Of a stretch of DNA of 64,000 nt, positions 9,254-18,658 are shown piece by piece. Positions within the stretch are counted from its first letter, which is position 1; every line of letters begins with the position of its first letter. The DNA is from Bacillota bacterium (GTDB lineage Bacteria; Bacillota_A; Clostridia; Lachnospirales; Lachnospiraceae). The notes beneath the pieces are model-generated. The model did not search any database. It worked only from the letters and a program-made list of their open reading frames with translations, and was not told the DNA's origin. The stretch spans positions 245,997 through 309,996 of the forward strand of contig JAEZTQ010000017.1 in NCBI GenBank assembly GCA_023443625.1, given 5' to 3'. The position numbers were made by a program, and so were the translations under genes.

Positions 9254-10144
9254 ATGGAGAAGAAAGTTCATAAAAGGCATAATATTAAGATCTTTGATGT
9301 CATTAATATTTTAATTCTAAGTTTGGTGGCGCTTATCTGTATGTATCCCTTCTACTATCTGATTATTTACTCTCTCAGTAATAGTACGGAAGTGGCAAGG
9401 AAGGGAATATGGCTGTTGCCAGCGAAATTAACGGTACAAAATTATAAAGTATTGCTTTGGAAAAAAGAAATTCTACAAGCTACCTTTATCTCTGCATCCC
9501 GTACAATTTTAGGAACGGGAATTACCGTAATCTGTTCCTCCTTTTTTGCATTCTTGCTCACTAAAAAAGAACTGGTCTTAAGGAAATTGATCTACCGGAT
9601 GCTGGTCATTACCATGTATCTCAATGCAGGTATTATCCCGTACTTCATCATAATGAAAAATTACGGATTTAAAAACAATTACCTGTTATACATTGTTCCC
9701 AGTGCGATTGTAGCATTCTATGTAATTCTGATAAAGACATATATGGAAGGGATTCCAGCAGAACTTGAGGAAGCAGCTAAAATTGATGGAGCCGGACATC
9801 TTACCGTCTTTATCAAAGTAATACTTCCAGTCTGTATTCCGGTACTGGCAACCATAGCTGTATTTAGTGCAGTAAACCAATGGAATAGCTGGCAGGATAA
9901 TTTCTATTTAATAAGAAATAATGATTTAAAAACCTTACAGTTATTACTATTAGAGTATTTACAGAGTATGGATTCAACTATTATAAGTGATATCAATACC
10001 GCAGCACAGAAAGCAAACCGTACCAGTGCATTAAGTTTAAAGGCATGTATTTCTGTTATTACAATGTTACCGATTATGCTTGTGTATCCCTTCTTACAGA
10101 AATTCTTTGTAAAAGGTATCTTAATCGGTTCTGTTAAAGGATAA
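9254..10144 (+). CDS. Sugar ABC transporter permease (LplC/YtcP type)
   Basis: Second membrane permease subunit, 296 residues, with about six hydrophobic helices and the EAA loop AELEEAAKIDGAGHLTVFIK. It begins 18 bases after the first permease with GAGG about 8 bases before its ATG, so it is co-transcribed. The C-terminus KFFVKGILIGSVKG is the usual ending of the MalG/LplC family. It forms the channel with the gene at 8300. Confidence 0.92.
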   Translation: MEKKVHKRHNIKIFDVINILILSLVALICMYPFYYLIIYSLSNSTEVARKGIWLLPAKLTVQNYKVLLWKKEILQATFISASRTILGTGITVICSSFFAFLLTKKELVLRKLIYRMLVITMYLNAGIIPYFIIMKNYGFKNNYLLYIVPSAIVAFYVILIKTYMEGIPAELEEAAKIDGAGHLTVFIKVILPVCIPVLATIAVFSAVNQWNSWQDNFYLIRNNDLKTLQLLLLEYLQSMDSTIISDINTAAQKANRTSALSLKACISVITMLPIMLVYPFLQKFFVKGILIGSVKG

Positions 10145-10223
10145 TTACAAGGAATACAAAGGATTATATCGCCGTTCTTAATGGGCGGTGTATAATAAAA
10201 TATTATTAAAGGAGAGGTATATT

Positions 10224-11933
10224 ATGAAGAAAGTAATATCAATGATACTGATTACTGCTATGATGATTGTCAGTTTGGCGGGGTGTGGAAGCAAGGGGAC
10301 TTCCGACACAAAGAAAGAAGAAACAAAAGGTAAAACAGAAACAACGGGTAACGCAGAAACTTCAAAAGAAGTTATAACAGTTTCCATTTTGATGCATGGT
10401 ATTTCACAGATGTCCGGTGTACAAAATGATCCTGTTACTAAGGCAATTGAGGAAAAGCTTGGTATAAAAATGGACATCATTTCAACCAGTGGTATGGATG
10501 TAACAACTGAGCTCAATGCCCTCATTGCATCTGATGACCTTCCGGACATCGTAGTGGGTATTACACCGGAGCAGAGACAGTTGTTAATTGATTCTGAGCA
10601 GATTATTTCTCTGGACGATCTGGTTGCAAATAAGGGTGGCGAGATTACAGGCAAAAAAGCTGGACAAAAAGCTTTGGATTACTCTAAAAAATATTACAGC
10701 AATGACAGTGGACAGTTATACTTCATCAACATGAGAGCAGGCGAAGATTTTAACGCAGGCTTCCCAACTGTTGCTCCTTATATCCGCTGGGATATTTACA
10801 ATCAAATCGGTTCTCCTGAAATTAAAAATATGGATGACTTATTAAATGTATTAAAGCAGATGCAGGATGCTTATCCAGAGACAGAAGATGGTAAGAAGGT
10901 TTATGCAATCAGCGGATGTTTGGCTGATCCATCCTGGAACACCTTCTCCTTAACCGCAGCAGAGGCATTTATAGGATTTAGAAAATTAGATAACTATGGT
11001 TTGTCTGGAACGATGACCTCTAATGTAACAGAATACATCAACGCTATGGATACCAGTGATTCCCCTACTTGGCAGATATTCAAGTTTTTTAACAAGGCAT
11101 ATCAGATGGGTATCTTAGATCCGGATTCTGTTACTATGAAATATGATCAGTGGGCAGAGAAAATTATGGCTGGACAGGTATTATATGTACCTTTTGGCTG
11201 GTATGCAACTACTCCTTTAATGGAAGATGAGAATAAGACCTTCCTTCCTGTCAAATTTGAGTCCTTTGAAAATGACTCCTTTACCTGCAGCTACGCTTAT
11301 TCACAGGGCGGGGCTTCCTATGCAATCAGCAAAAACTGTAAGAGCCCGGAACGTGCTATGGAATTATTAAACTATGCCTGGTCATATGAAGGTGCAATGA
11401 TGTTTGTTAACGGTATCCAGGGTGAAAACTGGGATATGGTAGACGGAGTTGCCCAGTTATTAGATACCTATGTAGCAGGTCTTGTAGAGGGAAATGTGGA
11501 AGGTCCTTTATTTACAACCTTCTTTGGACCATATATGAATGAAGAGACGAACACCCCAATTAACTTAACCAATTCTACAGAATATTTTGAAAAGTATAAG
11601 AGAACCGGCGTTGTGAAAGAATATTGTGACGTCTATGGTATCGCCGCACCTATCGAAAATTATTCCTCTGCAAAATACCATGTTTGGGATGAAGCTTGGG
11701 AAAGAGGCGTAGAAGCTTATACTGGTGATTTAAAAGAAATAGACATCAATGTCCAAAATTATGTGCTAACCAATCTTCCTAAGATGGTTTTGGCAGCATC
11801 TAACGATGAGTTTGAAACAATGCGCCTGAAGTTTATGGATGACATCAATGCAATGGGTGCGCAAAAGTTATATGAAGGAAGAAAAGGTAATTATGAAACA
11901 ACAGTTCAGGAAGTTTTAAATCTTTCTAAATAA
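10224..11933 (+). CDS. Extracellular solute-binding lipoprotein (LplA type)
   Basis: Substrate-capturing lipoprotein of the transporter, about 569 residues, the long size typical of LplA-type binding proteins paired with YesMN regulators. Signal peptide MKKVISMILITAMMIVSLAGC with lipobox LAGC; the mature N-terminus is a Ser/Thr/Glu/Lys-rich linker. The start is ATG 10224, 8 bases after GGAGAGG; an upstream in-frame GTG (10188) lacks a ribosome site. A small hairpin (CGCC...GGCG, ~10170-10186) in the 79-base gap could stabilise or separate this message. The ligand is probably a rhamnose-containing oligosaccharide, judged from the adjacent GH78 gene. Confidence 0.9.
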   Translation: MKKVISMILITAMMIVSLAGCGSKGTSDTKKEETKGKTETTGNAETSKEVITVSILMHGISQMSGVQNDPVTKAIEEKLGIKMDIISTSGMDVTTELNALIASDDLPDIVVGITPEQRQLLIDSEQIISLDDLVANKGGEITGKKAGQKALDYSKKYYSNDSGQLYFINMRAGEDFNAGFPTVAPYIRWDIYNQIGSPEIKNMDDLLNVLKQMQDAYPETEDGKKVYAISGCLADPSWNTFSLTAAEAFIGFRKLDNYGLSGTMTSNVTEYINAMDTSDSPTWQIFKFFNKAYQMGILDPDSVTMKYDQWAEKIMAGQVLYVPFGWYATTPLMEDENKTFLPVKFESFENDSFTCSYAYSQGGASYAISKNCKSPERAMELLNYAWSYEGAMMFVNGIQGENWDMVDGVAQLLDTYVAGLVEGNVEGPLFTTFFGPYMNEETNTPINLTNSTEYFEKYKRTGVVKEYCDVYGIAAPIENYSSAKYHVWDEAWERGVEAYTGDLKEIDINVQNYVLTNLPKMVLAASNDEFETMRLKFMDDINAMGAQKLYEGRKGNYETTVQEVLNLSK

Positions 11934-11966
11934 GAAACTTGACTTGGAAAGGAGCAGCAGAATAGA

Positions 11967-14609
11967 ATGCAGAAAATGGAAGAAAAATCCTTGCTGGATT
12001 TGACATGTGAATATCAGGCAGAACCCTTAGGCGTACAGAATATGCACCCTAGATTTGGGTGGAAGTTAAAACAGGAAGATAGTCCCCAAAAATCATATCG
12101 CATAACCGTAGTAAAAGCGGAAAATCCCACCATCATCCTATGGGATAGTGGTGTTGAAAAAAGCAGCAGATCCTATGCAGTAGAATACAATGGAACACCC
12201 TTGGAAAGCAAAACAATCTATTGCTGGAGTGTATCTGTTGTTTTGCAGGATGATATGGTATATGAGGCAACATCACAGTTTGAAACCGGTATATTCAATA
12301 TGCAGGAATGGCAGGGGGAATGGATACAGCAGCCCAATGCCAAATATGGCATGGCACCTTTATTTCGTTACTCCTTTCAAATGGAAGAATGTACCCAGGG
12401 AAGAATCTATATTTGCGGAATAGGATATTATGAGCTGTACATAAATGGACAGAGAATCGGTGACCATGAGTTAGATCCGGGGTGGACGGATTATGGCAAG
12501 CGGGTACTATATGAAACCTATGATGTAACAGGGCTGTTACGCAAAGGAATGAATGTGATTGGAGTAACCTTAGGCGAAGGCTGGTATGGAAATCTCCATG
12601 AGGGTTTTATAAAACTCATTGGTAAAATGCCAGAATGGTATGGAAGTCCCAAATTCCTCTGCAATTTGGAATACCACAAAGCCGATGGTAGAACAGAATG
12701 TATCGCTACCAAAGGTGGATTGGAAGGCGGATGGATCTGCTGCGATGGTCCCATTGTAAATAATAATGTCTATGACGGGGAATATTACGATGCTAGATTA
12801 GAGAAAGATGGATGGACTGAAATAGAATTTATAGAAGATCAGGACTGGAAGCCGGCAATGACTGCCCAAAAGCCCTGTGATAAGCTGGTATCACAGATGC
12901 AGCCGCCAATTCGCGCAGTGTCAAAATACGAGCCAAAATATGTAGCCTATGCTGGAAAGAGTGCAGTTGTCTATGACCTGGGAGAAAATATTGCAGGATG
13001 GGCAAGTATCACTGTAAGTGGACAGGCCGGACAGAAGGTAACCATGGGCTTTGGTGAGGTATTAGATGCAGATGGACTGGTGATGCAGGAGAATCTTCGT
13101 AACGCAAAAGCAGTGGATACCTATATCATGAAAGGAAATGGTCAGGAAACCTATCAGCCGAGATTTACCTACCATGGTTTCCGTTATGTACAGGTAGACA
13201 CAGATCCTGGCGTTCTGGTACATGACTTTTGTGGATATGCAGTGCATTCGGATGTAAGCTCCAAAGGTAAATTTGAATGTAGTAATGTACTGCTTAATAA
13301 TATTCAGAAAGCCATGATAAGAACAGAATTAAACAATCTGCACAGTGTACCTACGGACTGTCCACAGCGAGATGAGAGACTGGCCTGGTTAAATGATATG
13401 ACCGTACGGTTTGAAGAAGCCCTTTATAACTTTGACCTGATGCTATTTTATGAAAAATGGCTGGACGATATTGCGGATGCTCAGGACGAAGAGACTGGAT
13501 GTATCCCAGATACTGCTCCTTTCTTCTTTGGAGGAAAGGCGGCCTTTCACATTTCCAGCGTATACGTATTACTTCCTTGGTTCTTATATCAATTTTATGG
13601 AGACAGCCAACCACTAAAGAAACATTATCAGGGAATGAAGCGTTATGTGGAGTTTAAAAGGTCGCAGCTGGATGCAGAAGGATTGATTGACGAACAGTAC
13701 TTTGGGGAGTGGGCGCCTCCCATGACGGAATGTCTTCTTGGATGGGGTGAAAATGCAGTACCTAACAAGCTTCCTAAACAGCTAGTTACCACGGGATACT
13801 TATATTACGACTATGTTGTTATGGAGAAAATTGCCCGTTTGCTGGAAGTAGAGAAGGATGTTGTTGCTTATGCCACTGAGGCAGAGCTTACCAAAAATGC
13901 AATCAATAAAAAATACTGGAATCCTGAGAATAAATCATATGAGCCAAACCTTCAGGGCTGTAATGTATTCCCTCTGTTCTTGGATATCGTTCCAGAGGGA
14001 TGCCGTCCCCAGGTAATGGAGCATTTACTTAAGGATCTGGTAGAGAAGCGGGAATATCACATCTCTACTGGAAATCAGTTGACAAAATATCTGTATGAGG
14101 TACTAAACCAGGAAAATCAAAATGATGTGGCACTGAAGGTAAGCACACAAACCACCTATCCAAGTATCGGCTATATGCTGGAATGCGGCGCAACTACCAT
14201 CTGGGAGCGTTGGGAAAACATGAAGAATAACCATATGAATTCTCACGACCATCCTATGTTAGGTGCATATACCATATGGTTCTATAAGGCGCTGGCGGGC
14301 TTTACTGCAGAACAGGGAATGACAGACAAGACAACACTTAAGCCTTCCATCGTAGAGGGACTGGATTATGTCACCGCTTCTTATGAAACTGTGACAGGAA
14401 TGCTAGAGAGTAGTTGGAGTAAAAAAGAAAACCAGGTTCTCTGTAAAGTATCTGTGCCCTGGAATATGAAAGTAAATTATTATCTGCCGGAAAATGCGGA
14501 TTGGGAGTCCTTATCTGCCCAGTACAAAAAAGAAATATCTGCAGAGGGTAAAGCCTATGTAGTTCTATCCTCAGGTAACTATCAACTTATTGGAAATTTA
14601 CATAAATAA
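11967..14609 (+). CDS. Alpha-L-rhamnosidase, GH78
   Basis: Hydrolyses terminal alpha-L-rhamnose. 880 residues, no signal peptide, so it is likely cytosolic and acts on imported oligosaccharides. The GH78 beta-sandwich domains come first (PRFGWKL, GIGYYELYINGQRIGDHELDPGWTDY), then the (alpha/alpha)6 barrel. Asp464, Glu470 and Asp477 in TDCPQRDERLAWLND match the conserved GH78 acidic residues (Glu470 as general acid), and Glu747 in TTIWERWE matches the base. A C-terminal beta domain closes it. It starts 33 bases after the binding protein with AAAGGAG upstream. With rhaA nearby, the locus handles rhamnogalacturonan- or rhamnoside-type substrates. Confidence 0.93.
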   Translation: MQKMEEKSLLDLTCEYQAEPLGVQNMHPRFGWKLKQEDSPQKSYRITVVKAENPTIILWDSGVEKSSRSYAVEYNGTPLESKTIYCWSVSVVLQDDMVYEATSQFETGIFNMQEWQGEWIQQPNAKYGMAPLFRYSFQMEECTQGRIYICGIGYYELYINGQRIGDHELDPGWTDYGKRVLYETYDVTGLLRKGMNVIGVTLGEGWYGNLHEGFIKLIGKMPEWYGSPKFLCNLEYHKADGRTECIATKGGLEGGWICCDGPIVNNNVYDGEYYDARLEKDGWTEIEFIEDQDWKPAMTAQKPCDKLVSQMQPPIRAVSKYEPKYVAYAGKSAVVYDLGENIAGWASITVSGQAGQKVTMGFGEVLDADGLVMQENLRNAKAVDTYIMKGNGQETYQPRFTYHGFRYVQVDTDPGVLVHDFCGYAVHSDVSSKGKFECSNVLLNNIQKAMIRTELNNLHSVPTDCPQRDERLAWLNDMTVRFEEALYNFDLMLFYEKWLDDIADAQDEETGCIPDTAPFFFGGKAAFHISSVYVLLPWFLYQFYGDSQPLKKHYQGMKRYVEFKRSQLDAEGLIDEQYFGEWAPPMTECLLGWGENAVPNKLPKQLVTTGYLYYDYVVMEKIARLLEVEKDVVAYATEAELTKNAINKKYWNPENKSYEPNLQGCNVFPLFLDIVPEGCRPQVMEHLLKDLVEKREYHISTGNQLTKYLYEVLNQENQNDVALKVSTQTTYPSIGYMLECGATTIWERWENMKNNHMNSHDHPMLGAYTIWFYKALAGFTAEQGMTDKTTLKPSIVEGLDYVTASYETVTGMLESSWSKKENQVLCKVSVPWNMKVNYYLPENADWESLSAQYKKEISAEGKAYVVLSSGNYQLIGNLHK

Positions 14610-14638
14610 TGAACCAATTATGGAAAGGAAGTATAATT

Positions 14639-15619
14639 ATGAATAACAGAAAATTATCGGTCATCTTAAGTAATGTGGGCTCCTGTAGCGACAGGTACTG
14701 CTCCTCTTATTCTGATCCTTTTACATTGGAGCAGCTATTTGAACGTGTGAAGTCCATAGAGGGCGTGAAAGGTGTGGAGTTTGTAAGCAACTGGCATCTT
14801 ACCAAGGAAAATGCCAATGAAGTTGCAGGGTTATTAAAGAAATATGATTTAAAGCCGGTATCCATTATTCCCGATCATTTTGGTACTTCAAAATGGAAAA
14901 TGGGTGCATTCTCAAATAAAGATGCTGGAATTCGTAAAGATGCAGTTAATGTTGCGAAAGAAATGATGGATGTAGCAGCGCAGATTGGATGCCCCACCAT
15001 CAGCCTTTGGCCTGGGCAGGATGGCTATGACTACTATTTTCAGGGAGATTATATCAAGGAACGTACCTGGTTTGAAGAGGGTGTTGCTGAGTGCTGCGCA
15101 TATCGTCCTGAAATTAATGTATCCATTGAGTATAAACCAAAGGAACCTAGAAATAGAAGCTATCCCTCCAATGTTACCAGTACCTTGTTAATGGTTAAAG
15201 AAATCGGAGCAGCAAACTGTGGTGTAACAGTGGATTATGGACATGCTACGGTAGCATATGAAAATGTTGCAGAATCCGTAGCAATCCTCAAAAAATACGG
15301 CAACAAGTTATTCCATATGCATATGAATGATAACTATGGCTTGTGGGATGATGATATGATTTGTGGTTCTATCCATACCATTCCTTATCTTGAACTGTTC
15401 TACTGGTTGAAAAAGACAGGATATCAGGGATGGATTTCCACCGATCAGTATCCTTACCGCGAGGATGGAAGAGAAGCAGTCAATGAGTCCCTTCGCTGGA
15501 TTGAGCTATTCATGGATATGGTGGATCAAGTAAATGAAAATGATCTGGAAAAGGTAATTATGTCTGCAGATGCAACAAAGGCAAGCCGTTTCTTAAGGGA
15601 ATGGATGTTCCGAAGATAG
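14639..15619 (+). CDS. Xylose-isomerase-like TIM barrel protein (sugar isomerase/epimerase family)
   Basis: Member of the AP-endonuclease-2/xylose-isomerase-like fold. Metal-site residues are visible in VSIEYKPKEPRNRSYP, VTVDYGHA, HMHMNDNYG and STDQYPYREDGREA. About 326 residues. The start at ATG 14639 follows GGAAAGGAAG; an alternative ATG at 14609 overlaps the GH78 stop in a TAATG junction and would add ten residues. Last gene of the transporter operon, with a terminator 19 bases after its stop. It likely isomerises or epimerises a sugar released by the rhamnosidase, but the substrate cannot be read from sequence. Confidence 0.82.
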   Translation: MNNRKLSVILSNVGSCSDRYCSSYSDPFTLEQLFERVKSIEGVKGVEFVSNWHLTKENANEVAGLLKKYDLKPVSIIPDHFGTSKWKMGAFSNKDAGIRKDAVNVAKEMMDVAAQIGCPTISLWPGQDGYDYYFQGDYIKERTWFEEGVAECCAYRPEINVSIEYKPKEPRNRSYPSNVTSTLLMVKEIGAANCGVTVDYGHATVAYENVAESVAILKKYGNKLFHMHMNDNYGLWDDDMICGSIHTIPYLELFYWLKKTGYQGWISTDQYPYREDGREAVNESLRWIELFMDMVDQVNENDLEKVIMSADATKASRFLREWMFRR

Positions 15620-15637
15620 GATATATATACTATGTGA

Positions 15638-15668
15638 CTGGGTATCGCAATAATGTGATACCCAGTTT
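15638..15668 (+). terminator. Rho-independent terminator of the rhamnosidase operon
   Basis: Perfect 9-bp stem CTGGGTATC / GATACCCAG with a 10-base loop, followed by TTTT. It ends exactly where the orphan oxidoreductase fragment begins. Confidence 0.9.
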
Positions 15669-15816
15669 TAATTATGCCATCTGGCCCCAAGCATTGGAGA
15701 TGGGCAAGATTGCCGGAGCTAATGCTGCAGGGGAGGCTCTAACCTATGAACAGTTACCAGCAGCTTTAACCTTTGAAGGAATGAACACGTCACTCTTTGC
15801 TGCTGGAGATAATGGA
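15668..15816 (+). pseudogene. Orphan internal fragment of an NAD/FAD oxidoreductase gene
   Basis: This 149-base stretch aligns without gaps to 50992-51140, inside the rubredoxin-fused oxidoreductase gene. The translations agree at 44 of 49 positions (NYAIWPQALEMGK... to ...LFAAGDNG). No start, no FAD or NAD motif and no C-terminal part remain, and the following bases to 15909 have no similarity to that gene that I can see. It is a decayed duplicate or recombination scar lodged between a terminator and the 3' end of the convergent response regulator gene. An open frame does cross it but is not a gene. Confidence 0.8.
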
Positions 15817-15909
15817 GTACAATTAATCGCTTATTATACACCGGAGAGCTTTATCGTTGATCTGGATGGAGACAATGCGCCGCACGCACAATATTCGTGG
15901 GACAGCCCC

Positions 15910-16653
15910 CTATGTATTAGGCAATCTAAAATCCGTCGGAGACGCATTATAATAGTTTTTAAAGGCCTTGCTGAAATAATTATTATTACTGTAGCCCAGG
16001 CGTTCTGCAATATCTTTGATCTGTAGGGTAGGATCACTAAGGAGTTCCTTAGCTCGTTCCATTCGAAGCTTTAATACATATTCGTAGATGCCATATCCAA
16101 ATTCTTTTTTAAAGAATTTAGACAGATATTCCTTGGAAAAATAGTATTTTTCACTAAACATTGAGATGGTAATTTCTTTGGTATAATTCTTATCAATGTA
16201 GTTTCTAATAGCGTAAATGATCTCAAGGGGAGGAAGGTTGGTCTCGTCCGTTGTTTTGTCCCCATGGATGCTATGATTTTTATTTAGTAAGGTCACTGCC
16301 TTTTCTAGAGATTTATTTAAATCTTCTTCTTTAACTGGTTTTAGAAGATAATCGATAGCGCCATTTTTGATGGCACTTTGGGCATAGGAAAAGTCATCAA
16401 AGCCACTTACAACGATAAACTTAGTCTGTGAAAACTCTTCGCTTGCTTGATTTAAAAATTCTACGCCACCCATGAGTGGCATCTGCATATCTACAAATAC
16501 AATGTCAGGATGTATTTCTCTCATAGTTTTTAATCCTTCTACTCCATTCATCACACTTACAGGCATGCTAAGTCCATAGTCACGCCATTTACCCAAAGCG
16601 GTAATAACGATATGAACAGGTCTCTCATCATCAATAATAAGTACTTTATACAT
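15910..16653 (-). CDS. Response regulator with AraC output domain
   Basis: 247-residue regulator, shorter than the YesN protein at 4696 because the long linker is missing. The receiver has Asp8/Asp9, phospho-acceptor Asp55 in VFVDMQMPLMGG and Lys in YLLKPVKEED. The C-terminal AraC helix-turn-helix pair (SMFSEKYYFSKEYLSKFFKKE and IKDIAERLGYSNNNYFSKAF) follows directly. Start ATG 16653 has GGAGG 9 bases upstream; it overlaps the end of the kinase gene by 8 bases, so translation is coupled. It probably controls the divergent MalF/MalG-type transporter. Confidence 0.92.
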   Translation of the reverse strand: MYKVLIIDDERPVHIVITALGKWRDYGLSMPVSVMNGVEGLKTMREIHPDIVFVDMQMPLMGGVEFLNQASEEFSQTKFIVVSGFDDFSYAQSAIKNGAIDYLLKPVKEEDLNKSLEKAVTLLNKNHSIHGDKTTDETNLPPLEIIYAIRNYIDKNYTKEITISMFSEKYYFSKEYLSKFFKKEFGYGIYEYVLKLRMERAKELLSDPTLQIKDIAERLGYSNNNYFSKAFKNYYNASPTDFRLPNT

Positions 16654-18418
16654 GATTTTTGTCCTCCATGATTGGGATACAAAAGCATACGGTAGTATTT
16701 TCACCAGGTATACTCCTTATCCTAAAATCAACCTCATGATCATATAGGATATGCAGACGGTTGTATAAATTACTAATACCAATACCGGATGCCGTCTTTT
16801 GAGTAATGCCACTTTGAAAGGAACCGTGGATGGCTGCTAACTGTTCCTCAGGTATACCAATGCCATTATCGGTAACGGTAATACAAATGTGATTATCCAA
16901 GGTGGTGCTTTCAATCTTTATATGCAGTGATGTTTTATGATTACCCATGCCGTGAATAATGGAGTTTTCAACTAAAACCTGTATGCTGATCTTGGGAATA
17001 AGGAGGTAAAAGGTATCAGGGTTTACTGTGATGTCATAGGTTAGAGCAGCACCAAAGCGGGCATGTTGTAAGAGAAGATAATCTTTCACATGTTTCATTT
17101 CATCCTCCAGCTTAACCATATCTCCGCCTTTAATTGAGTAACGCAGCATGGAGGCCAGGGAGGTTATCATAGAGTTGATTTGCGGCTGTTTATTGATGAT
17201 GGCTTCAGCTGAAATTGCTTGCAGGGTATTATATAGGAAATGGGGATTAATTTGAGCCTCAAGAGCAGCTAACCGGGATGTCTTTTCATTTAATTCTGAT
17301 AGGTAATTCTTTTTAATCAATCCATCAATTTCATGAATCATATCATTAAAGCTTTCTGCTAGGAGGGAAATCTCTAAGCTTCCCTCAATGTTTGCAGTGG
17401 TTGTAAAATTGCCTTTACCAACCTTCCTGAACCTGTTTGACAATTTGGACAGGGGCTTTGTAACCAAATTAATAAAGAGTATGGCAAGGGCCGCAGATAC
17501 AGTAATGGATAAAAAGCCGAGAAGAATGCTAATATTTCTGGTTTCATTTACTTGATAATCCACAGCTTCCAAGGAATTTAAAATTATGAGGGAGTAGTCA
17601 TGGTTTAAGCTGTTATTGTAGATTGCCAAATATCTGGTTTGATCAATTTCAATTAAGAAATTATTTTCTTGGGCATCCTCTATTTTATTATTAATGGAAT
17701 GACACACTTCATCAGTGACAATATCCCTATTGTTACTGTAAAGGAGTTGATTCTGGCTGTCAATCATGCATATAATTTCATCTGTAGTGTTATGATTTTG
17801 TACCATGGAATTGATAAAGGAGGTATCAAAGGTTAGTTCTACAACAGCAAGTGGTTTCTGGTCGGCAATGTTGATGATGGTTCGATAAAAGATGAAGAAG
17901 CTGTCTACGTCCTTTGTGGGTTTGGTATATTTATAATACTTTCCTTTGGTAAAGAACTTGTATTCAGGTAAGGTGTTTAAAGAATCGCTATGAAATGTCT
18001 TGATTTTCTGGTTCTTGGTTGTTATTTCAAGATTTTCATTGTGGTTTAATAAATAAAGGCGAAAGGCCAGTAAATCATTTCGAGAATAAAAATGTGTCTT
18101 TATTTGTGATTGTAGATCACTAAGCTGGGAATAGGTGAGGGGTTTTGTTGTTGTCATGCTATGTAAGGTTTTGGGATCATTTCTAAGTAACAGGGAATAG
18201 CGGTTTATCTCAGATAAATAAGTATCCAAATTCTGTGTTTCCAGACTTAATAGAGTGGTATAGGTGGAAACCCTCTGGGATGTAATTACATCTATGCTTC
18301 TTACATAATTGAAAGCGATAATAATGATGATAATGACAGTTACAGTGCTGGTAATCAGGGCTGTCAATTGAGTCTTGAGGGACAACTTATTTAAATGAGT
18401 CTTTAATTTGTTCTTCAT
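16646..18418 (-). CDS. YesM-type sensor histidine kinase
   Basis: Membrane sensor of about 590 residues: a transmembrane helix near the N-terminus (LTALITSTVTVIIIIIIAF), an extracytoplasmic sensor region, a second helix (ISILLGFLSITVSAALAILFI), a HAMP linker, a His_kinase domain with His393 in NPHFLYNTLQAISAEA, and a HATPase domain (VTDNGIGIPEEQL, SGIGISNLYNRL). I prefer ATG 18418, preceded by AGAGG, over the ATG at 18436, which has no ribosome site. Partner of the overlapping response regulator and divergent from the transporter it likely regulates. Confidence 0.9.
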   Translation of the reverse strand: MKNKLKTHLNKLSLKTQLTALITSTVTVIIIIIIAFNYVRSIDVITSQRVSTYTTLLSLETQNLDTYLSEINRYSLLLRNDPKTLHSMTTTKPLTYSQLSDLQSQIKTHFYSRNDLLAFRLYLLNHNENLEITTKNQKIKTFHSDSLNTLPEYKFFTKGKYYKYTKPTKDVDSFFIFYRTIINIADQKPLAVVELTFDTSFINSMVQNHNTTDEIICMIDSQNQLLYSNNRDIVTDEVCHSINNKIEDAQENNFLIEIDQTRYLAIYNNSLNHDYSLIILNSLEAVDYQVNETRNISILLGFLSITVSAALAILFINLVTKPLSKLSNRFRKVGKGNFTTTANIEGSLEISLLAESFNDMIHEIDGLIKKNYLSELNEKTSRLAALEAQINPHFLYNTLQAISAEAIINKQPQINSMITSLASMLRYSIKGGDMVKLEDEMKHVKDYLLLQHARFGAALTYDITVNPDTFYLLIPKISIQVLVENSIIHGMGNHKTSLHIKIESTTLDNHICITVTDNGIGIPEEQLAAIHGSFQSGITQKTASGIGISNLYNRLHILYDHEVDFRIRSIPGENTTVCFCIPIMEDKNHV

Positions 18419-18503
18419 CCTATACCTGCCTCTCATTTTGATATAAAGTTAATGGGGCTTTGTATATTATACCAGTAAACCAATGTAAAATAAACAACTT
18501 ATT

Positions 18504-18570
18504 TGTACGGTTTATTACCACCATTTATTCACAATATTGCATTTTATAGTTAATCTGTATGGTTTATAAT
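18504..18570 (+). promoter_or_regulatory. Direct-repeat candidate operator and -10 box of the second transporter operon
   Basis: TGTACGGTTTAT (18504-18515) is repeated as TGTATGGTTTAT (18556-18567), 52 bases apart, about five helical turns. The second copy runs into TATAAT (18565-18570). No good -35 is present, which fits an activator-dependent promoter. The repeats are candidate sites for the AraC-type response regulator encoded divergently. Confidence 0.5.
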
Positions 18571-18658
18571 GGATACATACCAAATAAATGTGCAAAATAG
18601 TGAGGTCAAAGTGAGTTGCTTCTTAATTCACTATCGTTTCGGCAGAATGGAGTTTACT

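Noticed and set aside
15601..16026. Open frame spanning the terminator, the oxidoreductase fragment and the antisense of a regulator gene
   Set aside because: It has no ribosome site, crosses a terminator and ends inside the opposite-strand response regulator; only the 149-bp gene fragment is meaningful.
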